Assembly: GCA_910586095.1 (NCBI GenBank)
Contig: CAJUHQ010000082.1
Span: forward strand, 1-16,362
Length of the DNA stretch: 16,362 nt
Direction of reading: 5' to 3'
Source: an uncultured Lachnospiraceae bacterium
GTDB lineage: Bacteria > Bacillota > Clostridia > Lachnospirales > Lachnospiraceae
Part shown: positions 5,928-13,391 of the stretch, one piece after another
Layout: the number at the start of each line of letters is the position of its first letter
How positions within the stretch are numbered: the first letter of the stretch is position 1
The notes under the pieces: generated by a model
Databases searched by the model: none
Told to the model about the DNA's origin: nothing
What the model saw: the letters and a program-made list of their open reading frames with translations, nothing else
Translations under genes and position numbers: made by a program

Positions 5928-7430
5928 TTAGATAATAATGCAGACCATTCCACCATTTGAGTCATTGACAATTTTTTGCATAGTATCTTGCAATTTGATC
6001 TGACTTTCCTCCCCAATCATAGATACCTTACTTGTGATACCATCATTGACTAGCTGCTCTACTGTCTTGCCAAAAATATTGGTTTCCCAGATGCCCTCCT
6101 TAGACGTTTCAGCGTCAGATATATAACTGATTAAATCCTGCGCCTGTTGTTGTGTTCCCACAATCGGAGCGATCTCAGTCTCTATGTTTGCCTTAATCAT
6201 ATGAATGGATGGACTTTGCGCCTTAATCTTAACACCATATTTGTTTCCATGTTTGATTAAGGTAGGGTTGTCAAGTGAAATTTCATCACGCTCTGGTGTC
6301 ACTACACCATACCCCTTTTGTCGAACACTCTCTAATGCATTTAATACCTTTTTGTATTCTCTTTTCATATCAGCCAAACTTGACAGCAATTGCATGAGTT
6401 GGTACTCGCCAGAAATACTCTCTCCTGTCAAAGAACTAAGCAGTTCATAATAGTATTTTGTATCCCCTTCTAGCAAAAACGATGCAGAACCATCCGCAAT
6501 ATTAACGCGGTCATATTTGCATCGCTTGATATACTCACTATCTTTTTCAAGCAGTTGACAAAAATCTTTTTCTACCAAATCGCGAACCGTCTGAACTTTT
6601 TCCATAATAATGTGAAGCTTATCGATGACTTCCTTTTTCATTGGATTGTCAATAGACATAACATCCATCCATTTTGGCGTGTAGAATTCTATAACAGATA
6701 CGGGGAATTCATACATCACTTGCTCAAGAATCATCGTGATGTCATCGCGTCTCAACTGTTCAATATTGATTGGAATTGCCTTTACTAGATATTTTTTTTC
6801 TAGATCTGCGGCGGCATTTTTTGCCTCATCAGAGTATGGTTTGGTGGTATTTACTAACACAACAAACGGCTTTCCAAGCTGCTGTAATTCTATAATAGTC
6901 TGCTCTTCTGCCTCCTTGTAGGCATTGCGCGGAATCTCTCCAAAACTTCCATCTGTAGTGACAACAATACCTATTGTAGAGTGGTCTTGTATCACTTTTC
7001 TGGTTCCGATTTCTGCTGCTTGTGTAAATGGTATCTCCTCCTTAAACCACGGAGTTTTTACCATTCGTTCCACATCCTCCTCCATATGTCCTGTGGCACC
7101 TGCAACCATATATCCTACACAGTCAATCAGACGTACCTTTACATTGATACCATCACTAATCTCTATTTCAGCAGCTTCCTTAGGAATAAATTTGGGTTCT
7201 GTTGTGGTGATGGTTTTTCCACCACTACTTTGTGGAAGCTCATCTTGCGTTCGCGTTCTTTCATGTTCATTTTCAATTTGCGGCAATACCATAATATCCA
7301 TAAAACGCTTAATAAATGTAGATTTTCCCGTTCTTACTGGTCCTACAACGCCAATATAAATTTCACCACCTGTACGTTGACTGATATCTCTGTATAAATT
7401 AAATTCCTGATTTGCATCAAGTTGCCCCAT
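5928..7430 (-). CDS. spoIVA: stage IV sporulation protein A, spore coat scaffold ATPase
   Basis: SpoIVA polymerises, using ATP, on the mother-cell side of the outer forespore membrane and forms the base layer on which the coat assembles. At 500 residues it is close to the B. subtilis protein (492) and aligns from end to end by eye. Matching stretches include RTGGEIYIGVVGPVRTGKSTF with Walker A at 30-37, QDELPQSSGGKTI (62-74), TTEPKF, LIDCVGY (101-107), AAEIGTRKVIQDHSTIG, and the C-terminal NDSNGGMVCIII, which corresponds to the membrane-proximal tail. It marks the organism as an endospore former. The start is ATG with GGGAGAG upstream. It lies 115 bases after the zinc-ribbon gene, with a candidate sigma-E promoter in that gap, which fits the known mother-cell control in Bacillus. 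Confidence 0.97.
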   Translation of the reverse strand: MGQLDANQEFNLYRDISQRTGGEIYIGVVGPVRTGKSTFIKRFMDIMVLPQIENEHERTRTQDELPQSSGGKTITTTEPKFIPKEAAEIEISDGINVKVRLIDCVGYMVAGATGHMEEDVERMVKTPWFKEEIPFTQAAEIGTRKVIQDHSTIGIVVTTDGSFGEIPRNAYKEAEEQTIIELQQLGKPFVVLVNTTKPYSDEAKNAAADLEKKYLVKAIPINIEQLRRDDITMILEQVMYEFPVSVIEFYTPKWMDVMSIDNPMKKEVIDKLHIIMEKVQTVRDLVEKDFCQLLEKDSEYIKRCKYDRVNIADGSASFLLEGDTKYYYELLSSLTGESISGEYQLMQLLSSLADMKREYKKVLNALESVRQKGYGVVTPERDEISLDNPTLIKHGNKYGVKIKAQSPSIHMIKANIETEIAPIVGTQQQAQDLISYISDAETSKEGIWETNIFGKTVEQLVNDGITSKVSMIGEESQIKLQDTMQKIVNDSNGGMVCIII

Positions 7431-7468
7431 AAGTTCTTCTCTCCCATTCTCTGTTCAAATTTTGAATT

Positions 7469-7496
7469 TTAGTATTCAATCTATTTAAACATATGA
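7469..7496 (-). promoter_or_regulatory. candidate sigma-E promoter of spoIVA
   Basis: On the minus strand, TCATATG (7496-7490) is followed after 13 bases by AATACTAA (7476-7469). The first matches six of seven positions of the sigma-E -35 consensus; the second matches only five of eight at -10. The spoIVA ATG lies about 40 bases downstream. In Bacillus spoIVA is transcribed by sigma-E. The 11-mer TCATATGTTTA is shared with the region before the 47-codon gene. Confidence 0.4.
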
Positions 7497-7545
7497 TTGA
7501 CTATGTGAAAAAAGAACTATAATCTATCTATGGTTTCGTAAGAGC

Positions 7546-8034
7546 TTATTGAAATGCCTGCCGTTGCCTCTGGCCTTGTGATTTTTTATGGTATATTTTA
7601 TGGTTGGAGTTTTCTGTTTTCTTATGGGTCTGATTCTCCATTTTTTTATCTACTGTCTTTTTAAATTTTTGCTTCTTTTTCTTGGCACTATATTTTTTGA
7701 TGCGCGCTAGCCTTCGTTCTCTAGCAGCTTGCTTTGCTGCATCCAATGCGCGTTTTTTCTCTCTGGCAGCTACTTCCTGTGCATTGTAGACAGTTAATCC
7801 TACAGTTTCTCTCAAACGTACATAGTTGGGATTGGCTGTATATTTCATGTGACATTTAGTACACTCATATGTATTGAGTGTATCACCGTTTGGCATAAAA
7901 ACTTTGAGTGTCAATCCATATTGGACTGTTCCGCTACAACCCTCTTTTACACATTTGTTGATTCTCTTATCATAGACGTAAAAAACATCCTCCTCCCGTA
8001 AAAGTACTTTTCTTTCTGGGGGTTTTTTCTCCAT
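7546..8034 (-). CDS. zinc-ribbon protein with a long basic tail, function unknown
   Basis: A 162-residue protein in two parts. Residues 1-80 contain four cysteines in a zinc-ribbon layout: C28-x4-C33 (KCVKEGCSG) and C58-x2-C61 (YECTKCHMKY), 24 residues apart. They sit in what looks like a beta-rich fold. Residues 87-162 are an Ala/Arg/Lys-rich, probably helical and then disordered tail, strongly basic and ending in a Gln/Arg-rich QGQRQRQAFQ. The tail could bind nucleic acid or an acidic protein surface; this is inference. I do not recognise the family. The start is ATG with AAGGAA upstream. It sits 59 bases after the VWA gene and 115 bases before spoIVA, so its neighbours suggest a link to the MoxR/VWA pair, to sporulation, or to both. 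Confidence 0.8.
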   Translation of the reverse strand: MEKKPPERKVLLREEDVFYVYDKRINKCVKEGCSGTVQYGLTLKVFMPNGDTLNTYECTKCHMKYTANPNYVRLRETVGLTVYNAQEVAAREKKRALDAAKQAARERRLARIKKYSAKKKKQKFKKTVDKKMENQTHKKTENSNHKIYHKKSQGQRQRQAFQ

Positions 8035-8093
8035 TGTCTATTCCTTGCCTTTCGTTATCTTCATACTGCTAGTCAACATTTGTATAGCAGTTT

Positions 8094-9296
8094 CTATCTA
8101 TTTGCCATCAGCTTAGTCATCGCCTCATTTAAGCCTTTGACAGTAAGTTTGTACATTGGAAAAATCTCCTTGACTGCCGTCTCTGCCTCTCTCCACGGTG
8201 CCCTTCCTACTGCCATTTTAGGATTCATCCACACCACTTTTTTATAGTGTCTTTTCACTAACTGAAGCCATTGATAACCTGACAATCCGCCATTTGGCCC
8301 TCTGTAATTGCCAGTATCCGAATATAATTCTTCTGGTGCCATTGCTGCATCTCCTACTATAATAACTTTGTAGTCGCTGCCTGCATTACGAAAAAGCCAA
8401 TCCGTGTCAATCCAGTCACCATTTTCACATTCAGGTGTCTTATAAAGCTTAGAATAAATGCAATTGTGAAAATAATACACCTTGACATCCTTGAAATGAT
8501 TGGATTTATTTACTGATTGAAACAATTCATTCATCAGTTTTGTATATGGTATCATTGTTCCACCAGAATCCATAAGAAGCATCAATTTTACAGCATTTTT
8601 TCTAGGCTTCATCATTTCTATTTGTAAATATCCGCCATTGTTACATGTCTTGTCAATCGTCGTGTCAATGTCAAGTTCTGTCTTAGGAATGTCAAGTTTT
8701 GTTGAAAATTGTCGCAATCGTCGCAAAGCCATTTGAAATTGCCGATTGTCAATTACCTTATCATCCCTAAAATCGCGGTATTTGCGTGCACCAACTACAG
8801 AGAAAGCTGATTGATATCCTGTTGTGCCTCCTACACGAACACCGCCCACATTTCCGCCTGTATTGCCAAACTGAGTTTTGCCCATTGTACCAATCCAATA
8901 GCTACCACCATTGTGTTCAGAATCCTGATCTTTTAGGCGCTCTTTAAATTTTTCCTCGACATCCTCTTTATCTACATGAAGATCTTCAATCTGGTTGAGC
9001 CAGTGTTTCTCTTCCTCGTGAAGAAGCTCACTCATTTCAGGTTTATCAAGCCATGAAAGCATATTTTTTCCAATTTCTGTCTCATACTTTGCACCTTTAA
9101 AGCACTCCTCAAATGCCATATCAAACTTGTCAAACTCTGTTTCGCTCTTAACAAGAATCATACGTGCCACATAGTAAAATTGTGTGAGAGAGCTTTCACA
9201 CAGCCCCTTATCTAGTGCCTCCTGTAAGTCAAGCCATTCGCTTAATGTAACTTCTAGCCCTTTTTCTTTCAATGTATAAAAAAATTTTGAAAACAC
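8094..9296 (-). CDS. CoxE-like VWA-domain protein
   Basis: This 400-residue protein has the layout of the VWA partners of MoxR-type ATPases. It has a helical N-terminal half, a glycine-rich linker (about residues 129-160, including NTGGNVGGVRVGG) and a C-terminal von Willebrand A-like domain from about 235 (AVKLMLLMDSGGTM). The metal-ion site reads D-S-G-G-T (243-247) instead of the classical D-x-S-x-S, followed by VIIVGDAAM around 312-319. Such proteins typically act as adaptors between an AAA+ ATPase and its target, with no catalysis of their own. No signal peptide or membrane segment is seen, so it is predicted cytoplasmic. I use the GTG start at 9296, which has GGTGAG five bases upstream. 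The MoxR gene ends 60 bases upstream, confirming the usual pair. Confidence 0.85.
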   Translation of the reverse strand: MFSKFFYTLKEKGLEVTLSEWLDLQEALDKGLCESSLTQFYYVARMILVKSETEFDKFDMAFEECFKGAKYETEIGKNMLSWLDKPEMSELLHEEEKHWLNQIEDLHVDKEDVEEKFKERLKDQDSEHNGGSYWIGTMGKTQFGNTGGNVGGVRVGGTTGYQSAFSVVGARKYRDFRDDKVIDNRQFQMALRRLRQFSTKLDIPKTELDIDTTIDKTCNNGGYLQIEMMKPRKNAVKLMLLMDSGGTMIPYTKLMNELFQSVNKSNHFKDVKVYYFHNCIYSKLYKTPECENGDWIDTDWLFRNAGSDYKVIIVGDAAMAPEELYSDTGNYRGPNGGLSGYQWLQLVKRHYKKVVWMNPKMAVGRAPWREAETAVKEIFPMYKLTVKGLNEAMTKLMANR

Positions 9297-9356
9297 TTCT
9301 TCTCACCCCACATATTATATAAGAAGACCTGCATCACTATCATAGGATTCTACGAA

Positions 9357-10172
9357 TCAATGAATCTCTTGCCGAACAGTAGTCAAATCTTCATCTTTCT
9401 TTACTACAACTCCCACAAATGGAAGTTTTGCCCGCAAAGTATCCGCTGATATGCCACCAATCTGCAATGCATTGATCCAGTCAATCAGCTCTGATGTACT
9501 TGGTTTTTTACGAATATCGCGCAGTGCCCTGATATCATAAAATACTTGCATCGCATGTTTCATCAAGTTCTCTTCTACATTAGGATAATGTGTTTTGATA
9601 ATTTCTTCCATCAACTGTGCATCAGGAAAGTCAATATAATGAAAGATACATCTTCTCAAAAATGCATCTGGCAACTCTTTTTCTGCATTGGATGTAATAA
9701 TAACAATGGGTCTGTGTTTTGCCTTTACAGTGCGTTTGGTTTCGTGAATATAAAATTCCATCTGATCTAGTTCCCACAAAAGATCATTTGGGAATTCCAA
9801 GTCTGCTTTGTCAATCTCGTCGATCAATAAAACAACTTGCTCATCACTCTCAAATGCCTCACCGAGCTTTCCAAGCTTTATGTAGCGTGCAATATCATCC
9901 ACACCTTCCTCACCAAACTGTCCGTCATACAACCGTTGTATTGTATCATACATGTACAGTCCATCTTGTGCCTTTGTCGTGGACTTGATGTTCCATATAA
10001 TCAGTTTTTTTCCTAGAGAGTTTGCCACGGCCTGAGCGAGCATTGTCTTGCCAGTTCCAGGCTCTCCTTTGATGAGAAGTGGTTTTTTTAATGCAATTGC
10101 TACATTCACACTTGATAACAATTCCTCACTCGCCACATAGTCTTGTGTACTATTAAATTCTGTGTTTGCCAT
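9357..10172 (-). CDS. MoxR-type AAA+ ATPase
   Basis: A compact 271-residue AAA+ ATPase of the MoxR group (CoxD-like). Walker A is GEPGTGKT (36-43), Walker B is VVLLIDEIDKAD (113-124), sensor 1 is ITSN (159-162), arginine-finger candidates are R173/R174 in DAFLRRC, and the sensor 2 stretch is KKPSTSELIDW. Family members work as chaperone-like remodelling motors with a VWA protein and help insert cofactors or mature protein complexes. The client here is unknown. ATG at 10172; the AAAGGAG upstream is 13 bases away, with a closer GGGA five bases before the start. It follows gpsA by 48 bases and heads the MoxR-VWA-zinc ribbon series that leads into spoIVA. Confidence 0.9.
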   Translation of the reverse strand: MANTEFNSTQDYVASEELLSSVNVAIALKKPLLIKGEPGTGKTMLAQAVANSLGKKLIIWNIKSTTKAQDGLYMYDTIQRLYDGQFGEEGVDDIARYIKLGKLGEAFESDEQVVLLIDEIDKADLEFPNDLLWELDQMEFYIHETKRTVKAKHRPIVIITSNAEKELPDAFLRRCIFHYIDFPDAQLMEEIIKTHYPNVEENLMKHAMQVFYDIRALRDIRKKPSTSELIDWINALQIGGISADTLRAKLPFVGVVVKKDEDLTTVRQEIH

Positions 10173-10220
10173 TTCTATCCCTATGCTCCTTTCAACTTTC
10201 TCATTTATCCATCAACACAA

Positions 10221-11228
10221 TCAAATCCATTCCTGTGGAATCTCGATTTTTTTATCGCGGATCATCAGATCTTTTACCGCAACAGCAGCAGATTTTCCAT
10301 TAAAAAGCACTTCATTAACCTGTTCTATAATAGGAAGTTCTATGTTGTATTTTTTGGCAAGACCCATAGCGGCTTTGGCTGAGTACACTCCTTCCACCAC
10401 CATTTTTACTTCTGTCATTGCCTCTTCCATTGTCTTTCCCTTGCCAATTAATATTCCTGCACGCCTGTTTCTACTATGCATGCTTGCACAGGTAACAATT
10501 AAATCGCCTATTCCTGACAACCCACAGAATGTCTCAAATTTTCCGCCCATTTCCATGCCAAGTCTTGCAATCTCTGCCATACCGCGCGTAATAAGGGCCG
10601 CCTTTGTATTGTCGCCATACCCCAATCCATCTGCGATACCAGCCGCCAAGGCTACTACATTTTTGAGTGCTGCTCCTAATTCTATTCCCAATACATCAGG
10701 GCTTGTATAGACCCGAAACACATCGCTCATAAAGATTGTTTGAATATATTCTGCTGTGGCACGTGTGTTTGCGCCCACAACAATCGTAGTAGGAATCCCT
10801 TTTCCTACTTCTTCCGCATGTGATGGCCCAGAAAGCACTGCGACATCTGCCTGTGGAATTTCTTCTTCAATCACTTGAGAAAGAGTCATCAAAGTCGCTT
10901 CCTCAATACCCTTTGCCACATTGACAACCATCTGTCCTTCATTTACATAAGGTTTGATGTTATGAGCAGTCTGTCTTGTAAATGAGGATGGCACAGCAAA
11001 TACCAACAGATCTTTTTTATCAACTGCCTGTGAAAGATCTGTTGTAAATATCATATCTTCTGGCAACTTGACGCCTGGTAGTTTATCCTTCTGCTCATGT
11101 TCCTTGCGAAGCATTAAAATTTCATTCTCCAACGCAGACCATATTGTGACAGTATGTCCATTGTTATGAAGAAGTACAGATAGTGCTATTCCCCAGCTTC
11201 CGGCTCCTATCATTCCTATTTTTGCCAT
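10221..11228 (-). CDS. gpsA: NAD(P)+-dependent glycerol-3-phosphate dehydrogenase
   Basis: GpsA reduces dihydroxyacetone phosphate to sn-glycerol-3-phosphate, the backbone for phospholipids. The N-terminus MAKIGMIGAGSWGIALS carries the dinucleotide-binding GxGxxG. The catalytic-domain signature LGAALKNVVALAAGIADGLGYGDNTKAAL contains the conserved lysine, and GLSGIGDLIVTC follows. The length of 335 residues is typical. I choose ATG 11228 because it gives the family-standard start. An ATG at 11240 lies only one base after GGAG, too close to be used. The chosen start has AAAGGAG at 13 bases and a weaker GGTGA five bases away. It follows plsY by 59 bases, placing the two consecutive steps of glycerolipid synthesis together. 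Confidence 0.95.
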   Translation of the reverse strand: MAKIGMIGAGSWGIALSVLLHNNGHTVTIWSALENEILMLRKEHEQKDKLPGVKLPEDMIFTTDLSQAVDKKDLLVFAVPSSFTRQTAHNIKPYVNEGQMVVNVAKGIEEATLMTLSQVIEEEIPQADVAVLSGPSHAEEVGKGIPTTIVVGANTRATAEYIQTIFMSDVFRVYTSPDVLGIELGAALKNVVALAAGIADGLGYGDNTKAALITRGMAEIARLGMEMGGKFETFCGLSGIGDLIVTCASMHSRNRRAGILIGKGKTMEEAMTEVKMVVEGVYSAKAAMGLAKKYNIELPIIEQVNEVLFNGKSAAVAVKDLMIRDKKIEIPQEWI

Positions 11229-11287
11229 TTTTATCACCATGCTCCTTTCAAAGTCTGTGAAAAGCTTGTGCTCAATTCACATATTGC

Positions 11288-11929
11288 TTAATTTTTTTTG
11301 CTTAAATACGTCTTTCTTTCTGTCTTATGTAACAGCCTGTCAATGTTGGCTCTATGTCCCCAAAATGCCAGTATTGCTAAAAGAACTGTCACAAGATAGA
11401 GCTCATTTAATGCCGCCTGACTCATTCCCCACAAGCCCATCTGTCCAAACAATACCATCTCTGCAATCAAAACAAGTTGTACCAACAAAGAGCCCAATGA
11501 TACATAGTGTGTAATAAAAAATGTGCCAAAAAAAGTAATAACCTGTGGAAGAAGCATATATGGATGGAAAAAAATAATAAGTCCTGCTGTACAGGCGATT
11601 CCTTTTCCTCCCTTAAATTTGAGAAAAAATGGAAAATTATGTCCTAAGATTGCACCTGCACCTGCATATAGTGCAAGCAAATACAGAATATCTCCATACT
11701 GCTCTCGAAACAAAAAGCGAATCAGTGTCATGGCAAGTCCTGTCTTGAGAATATCGCACAACAACACAATTGCTCCTGCCTTCTTTCCAAGTACACGAAG
11801 AGAATTCGTTGTTCCTGCATTGCCACTTCCATACTTTCTGATGTCAATACCATGAAGCCGGCCATAAATATACGCTGTTTGAAAACAACCAAAAATATAG
11901 CCAATGAATAAACATACCAATCGAATCAT
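11288..11929 (-). CDS. plsY: acyl-phosphate:glycerol-3-phosphate acyltransferase
   Basis: PlsY is an integral membrane enzyme that transfers the acyl group from acyl-phosphate to glycerol-3-phosphate, giving lysophosphatidic acid. The signature GSGNAGTTNSLRVLGKKAG lies near residue 35, and a later GHNFPFFLKFKGGKGIA (about 98-114) corresponds to the second conserved cytoplasmic loop with its GGKG. Several hydrophobic segments separated by short loops run through the 213 residues, as expected. The basic C-terminus (LLHKTERKTYLSKKN) is likely cytoplasmic. I choose ATG 11929 (MIRLVC) because GGGAG lies exactly six bases upstream, as for cdd and the DUF512 gene. An in-frame ATG 18 bases earlier has a GAGGTG too close for comfort. 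Confidence 0.95.
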   Translation of the reverse strand: MIRLVCLFIGYIFGCFQTAYIYGRLHGIDIRKYGSGNAGTTNSLRVLGKKAGAIVLLCDILKTGLAMTLIRFLFREQYGDILYLLALYAGAGAILGHNFPFFLKFKGGKGIACTAGLIIFFHPYMLLPQVITFFGTFFITHYVSLGSLLVQLVLIAEMVLFGQMGLWGMSQAALNELYLVTVLLAILAFWGHRANIDRLLHKTERKTYLSKKN

Positions 11930-11972
11930 TTTAATCTCCCATGTCACCTCAAATAGATGTGATACTTCTTAG

Positions 11973-12009
11973 GTAGACAAACTACTACTATCAAATCAAG
12001 TCTGTCTAC
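11973..12009. other. 7-bp inverted repeat in the der-plsY gap
   Basis: GTAGACA (11973-11979) pairs with TGTCTAC (12003-12009) across a 23-base loop, in the 92-base gap between der and plsY. It starts 12 bases after the der stop. No T-run follows on the minus strand, so a terminator role is doubtful; it may be an RNA-stability hairpin. Confidence 0.35.
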
Positions 12010-12021
12010 GAAAATACTACA

Positions 12022-13362
12022 TTATCGTTTATCGTCTTTGCGTTCTCTGATAATAAACTTCAACGAAGTTCCTTTAAAACCAAATGCTTCTCTAATCTTG
12101 TTCTCAAGATATCTGGTGTATGAAAAATGCATCAATTCTTTATCATTCACAAATACAACAAAAGTTGGTGGCTTGACTCCTACTTGTGTCGTATAAAAAA
12201 TCTTGAGCCGTTTTCCCTTGTCTGAAGGGGGTTGCTGTAGCGCAGTGGCTTCAGTCACAATTTCATTAATTACACCTGTCGAAATACGCAATGCCTGATT
12301 TTCAATCACCATATCAATTGTCTCAAATAGTTTATTGAGTCGCTGTCCAGTCGCTGCTGATATAAATACAATCTCTGCATATGTCATAAAAGATAAAATA
12401 TTTTGAATTTTTTCTGTAAAACGATAGATTGTCCGGTCGTCCTTCTCAATTGCATCCCACTTATTGACTGCCACAACAATACCTTTTCCCCTGTCGTGCG
12501 CGATACCTGCAATCTTGGCATCCTGCTCTGTCACACCTTCTACTGCATCGATGACAAGCACAACCACATCCGCCCTCTCCACTGCACTCACAGTACGGAT
12601 AATCATATAACGTTCAAGTTCTTCCTTAATCTTATTTTTTCTACGAAGTCCCGCAGTATCAATCAAAATGTATTCTCTGTCATGATACAAAATCCCTGTA
12701 TCAATTGCATCACGTGTTGTTCCTGCAATCTCCGATACAATCACACGGTTTTCTCCTGCAATCTTATTAATAATAGAAGATTTTCCTACATTGGGTTTTC
12801 CTACAATTGCAATCCGCGGTCTGTCATCTTCCTCCTCTTCTAACACTTCTTTATCAAAAAGTTCTGTGACAGCATCTAACATTTCTCCAAGTCCAAGCTT
12901 GTTCGCCGCTGATATTGGATATGGATCACCAATTCCAAGATTATAAAATTCATATACATCTGCTTCCATCTTCGCAAAGCTGTCAACTTTGTTTACTACT
13001 AGAATCACTGGTTTATGACTACGACGCAACAAATCAGCCACTTTTGCATCAGCATCTACTAATCCCTGTCTTACATCAACAAGAAAAATAATCACATCTG
13101 CCGTGTCTATTGCTATCTGTGCCTGTTCGCGCATCTGTGATAAGATAATATCTTTGCTGTCTGGTTCAATACCACCTGTGTCAATTACTGTAAAATTCCA
13201 GTTTAACCAACTAACATCCGCATAAATCCGATCTCTAGTAATACCTGGTGTGTCCTTTACAATAGAAATCTTCTCACCAGCAAGCACATTAAACAGTGTA
13301 GATTTTCCGACATTAGGACGCCCCACAATAGCCACAATCGGCTTCTTGCTTTTCTTTTCCAT
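12022..13362 (-). CDS. der: tandem GTPase Der (EngA), 50S ribosome assembly
   Basis: Der is an essential GTPase with two consecutive G domains followed by a KH-like domain, and it acts late in 50S subunit maturation. The first G domain has GRPNVGKS (14-21), DTGG (61-64) and NKVD. The second has GKPNVGKSS (about 188-196), DTAGLRRK and NKWD. The C-terminal part (KIFYTTQVGVKPPTFVVFVN) is the KH-like domain. At 446 residues it is full length, with a basic end (FIIRERKDDKR). The ATG at 13362 has GGAG 13 bases upstream. It lies 29 bases downstream of the DUF512 gene and precedes plsY, an order common in Clostridia. Confidence 0.97.
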   Translation of the reverse strand: MEKKSKKPIVAIVGRPNVGKSTLFNVLAGEKISIVKDTPGITRDRIYADVSWLNWNFTVIDTGGIEPDSKDIILSQMREQAQIAIDTADVIIFLVDVRQGLVDADAKVADLLRRSHKPVILVVNKVDSFAKMEADVYEFYNLGIGDPYPISAANKLGLGEMLDAVTELFDKEVLEEEEDDRPRIAIVGKPNVGKSSIINKIAGENRVIVSEIAGTTRDAIDTGILYHDREYILIDTAGLRRKNKIKEELERYMIIRTVSAVERADVVVLVIDAVEGVTEQDAKIAGIAHDRGKGIVVAVNKWDAIEKDDRTIYRFTEKIQNILSFMTYAEIVFISAATGQRLNKLFETIDMVIENQALRISTGVINEIVTEATALQQPPSDKGKRLKIFYTTQVGVKPPTFVVFVNDKELMHFSYTRYLENKIREAFGFKGTSLKFIIRERKDDKR

Positions 13363-13391
13363 TATACTACTCTATCTCCATTTCTTTTAGT

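Noticed and set aside
6925..7397. Plus-strand open frames of 138-144 codons opposite spoIVA
   Set aside because: They lie wholly inside spoIVA, which matches its family end to end; the frames show no recognisable motif.
10162..10710. 182-codon plus-strand open frame opposite gpsA
   Set aside because: It is antisense to the well-supported gpsA gene, has no ribosome binding site that stands out, and its Ser/Pro/Ile-rich composition is typical of a reverse-strand shadow.
12403..12843. 146-codon Cys/Asn/His-rich plus-strand frame opposite der
   Set aside because: The composition reflects the complement of der codons and there is no start signal.
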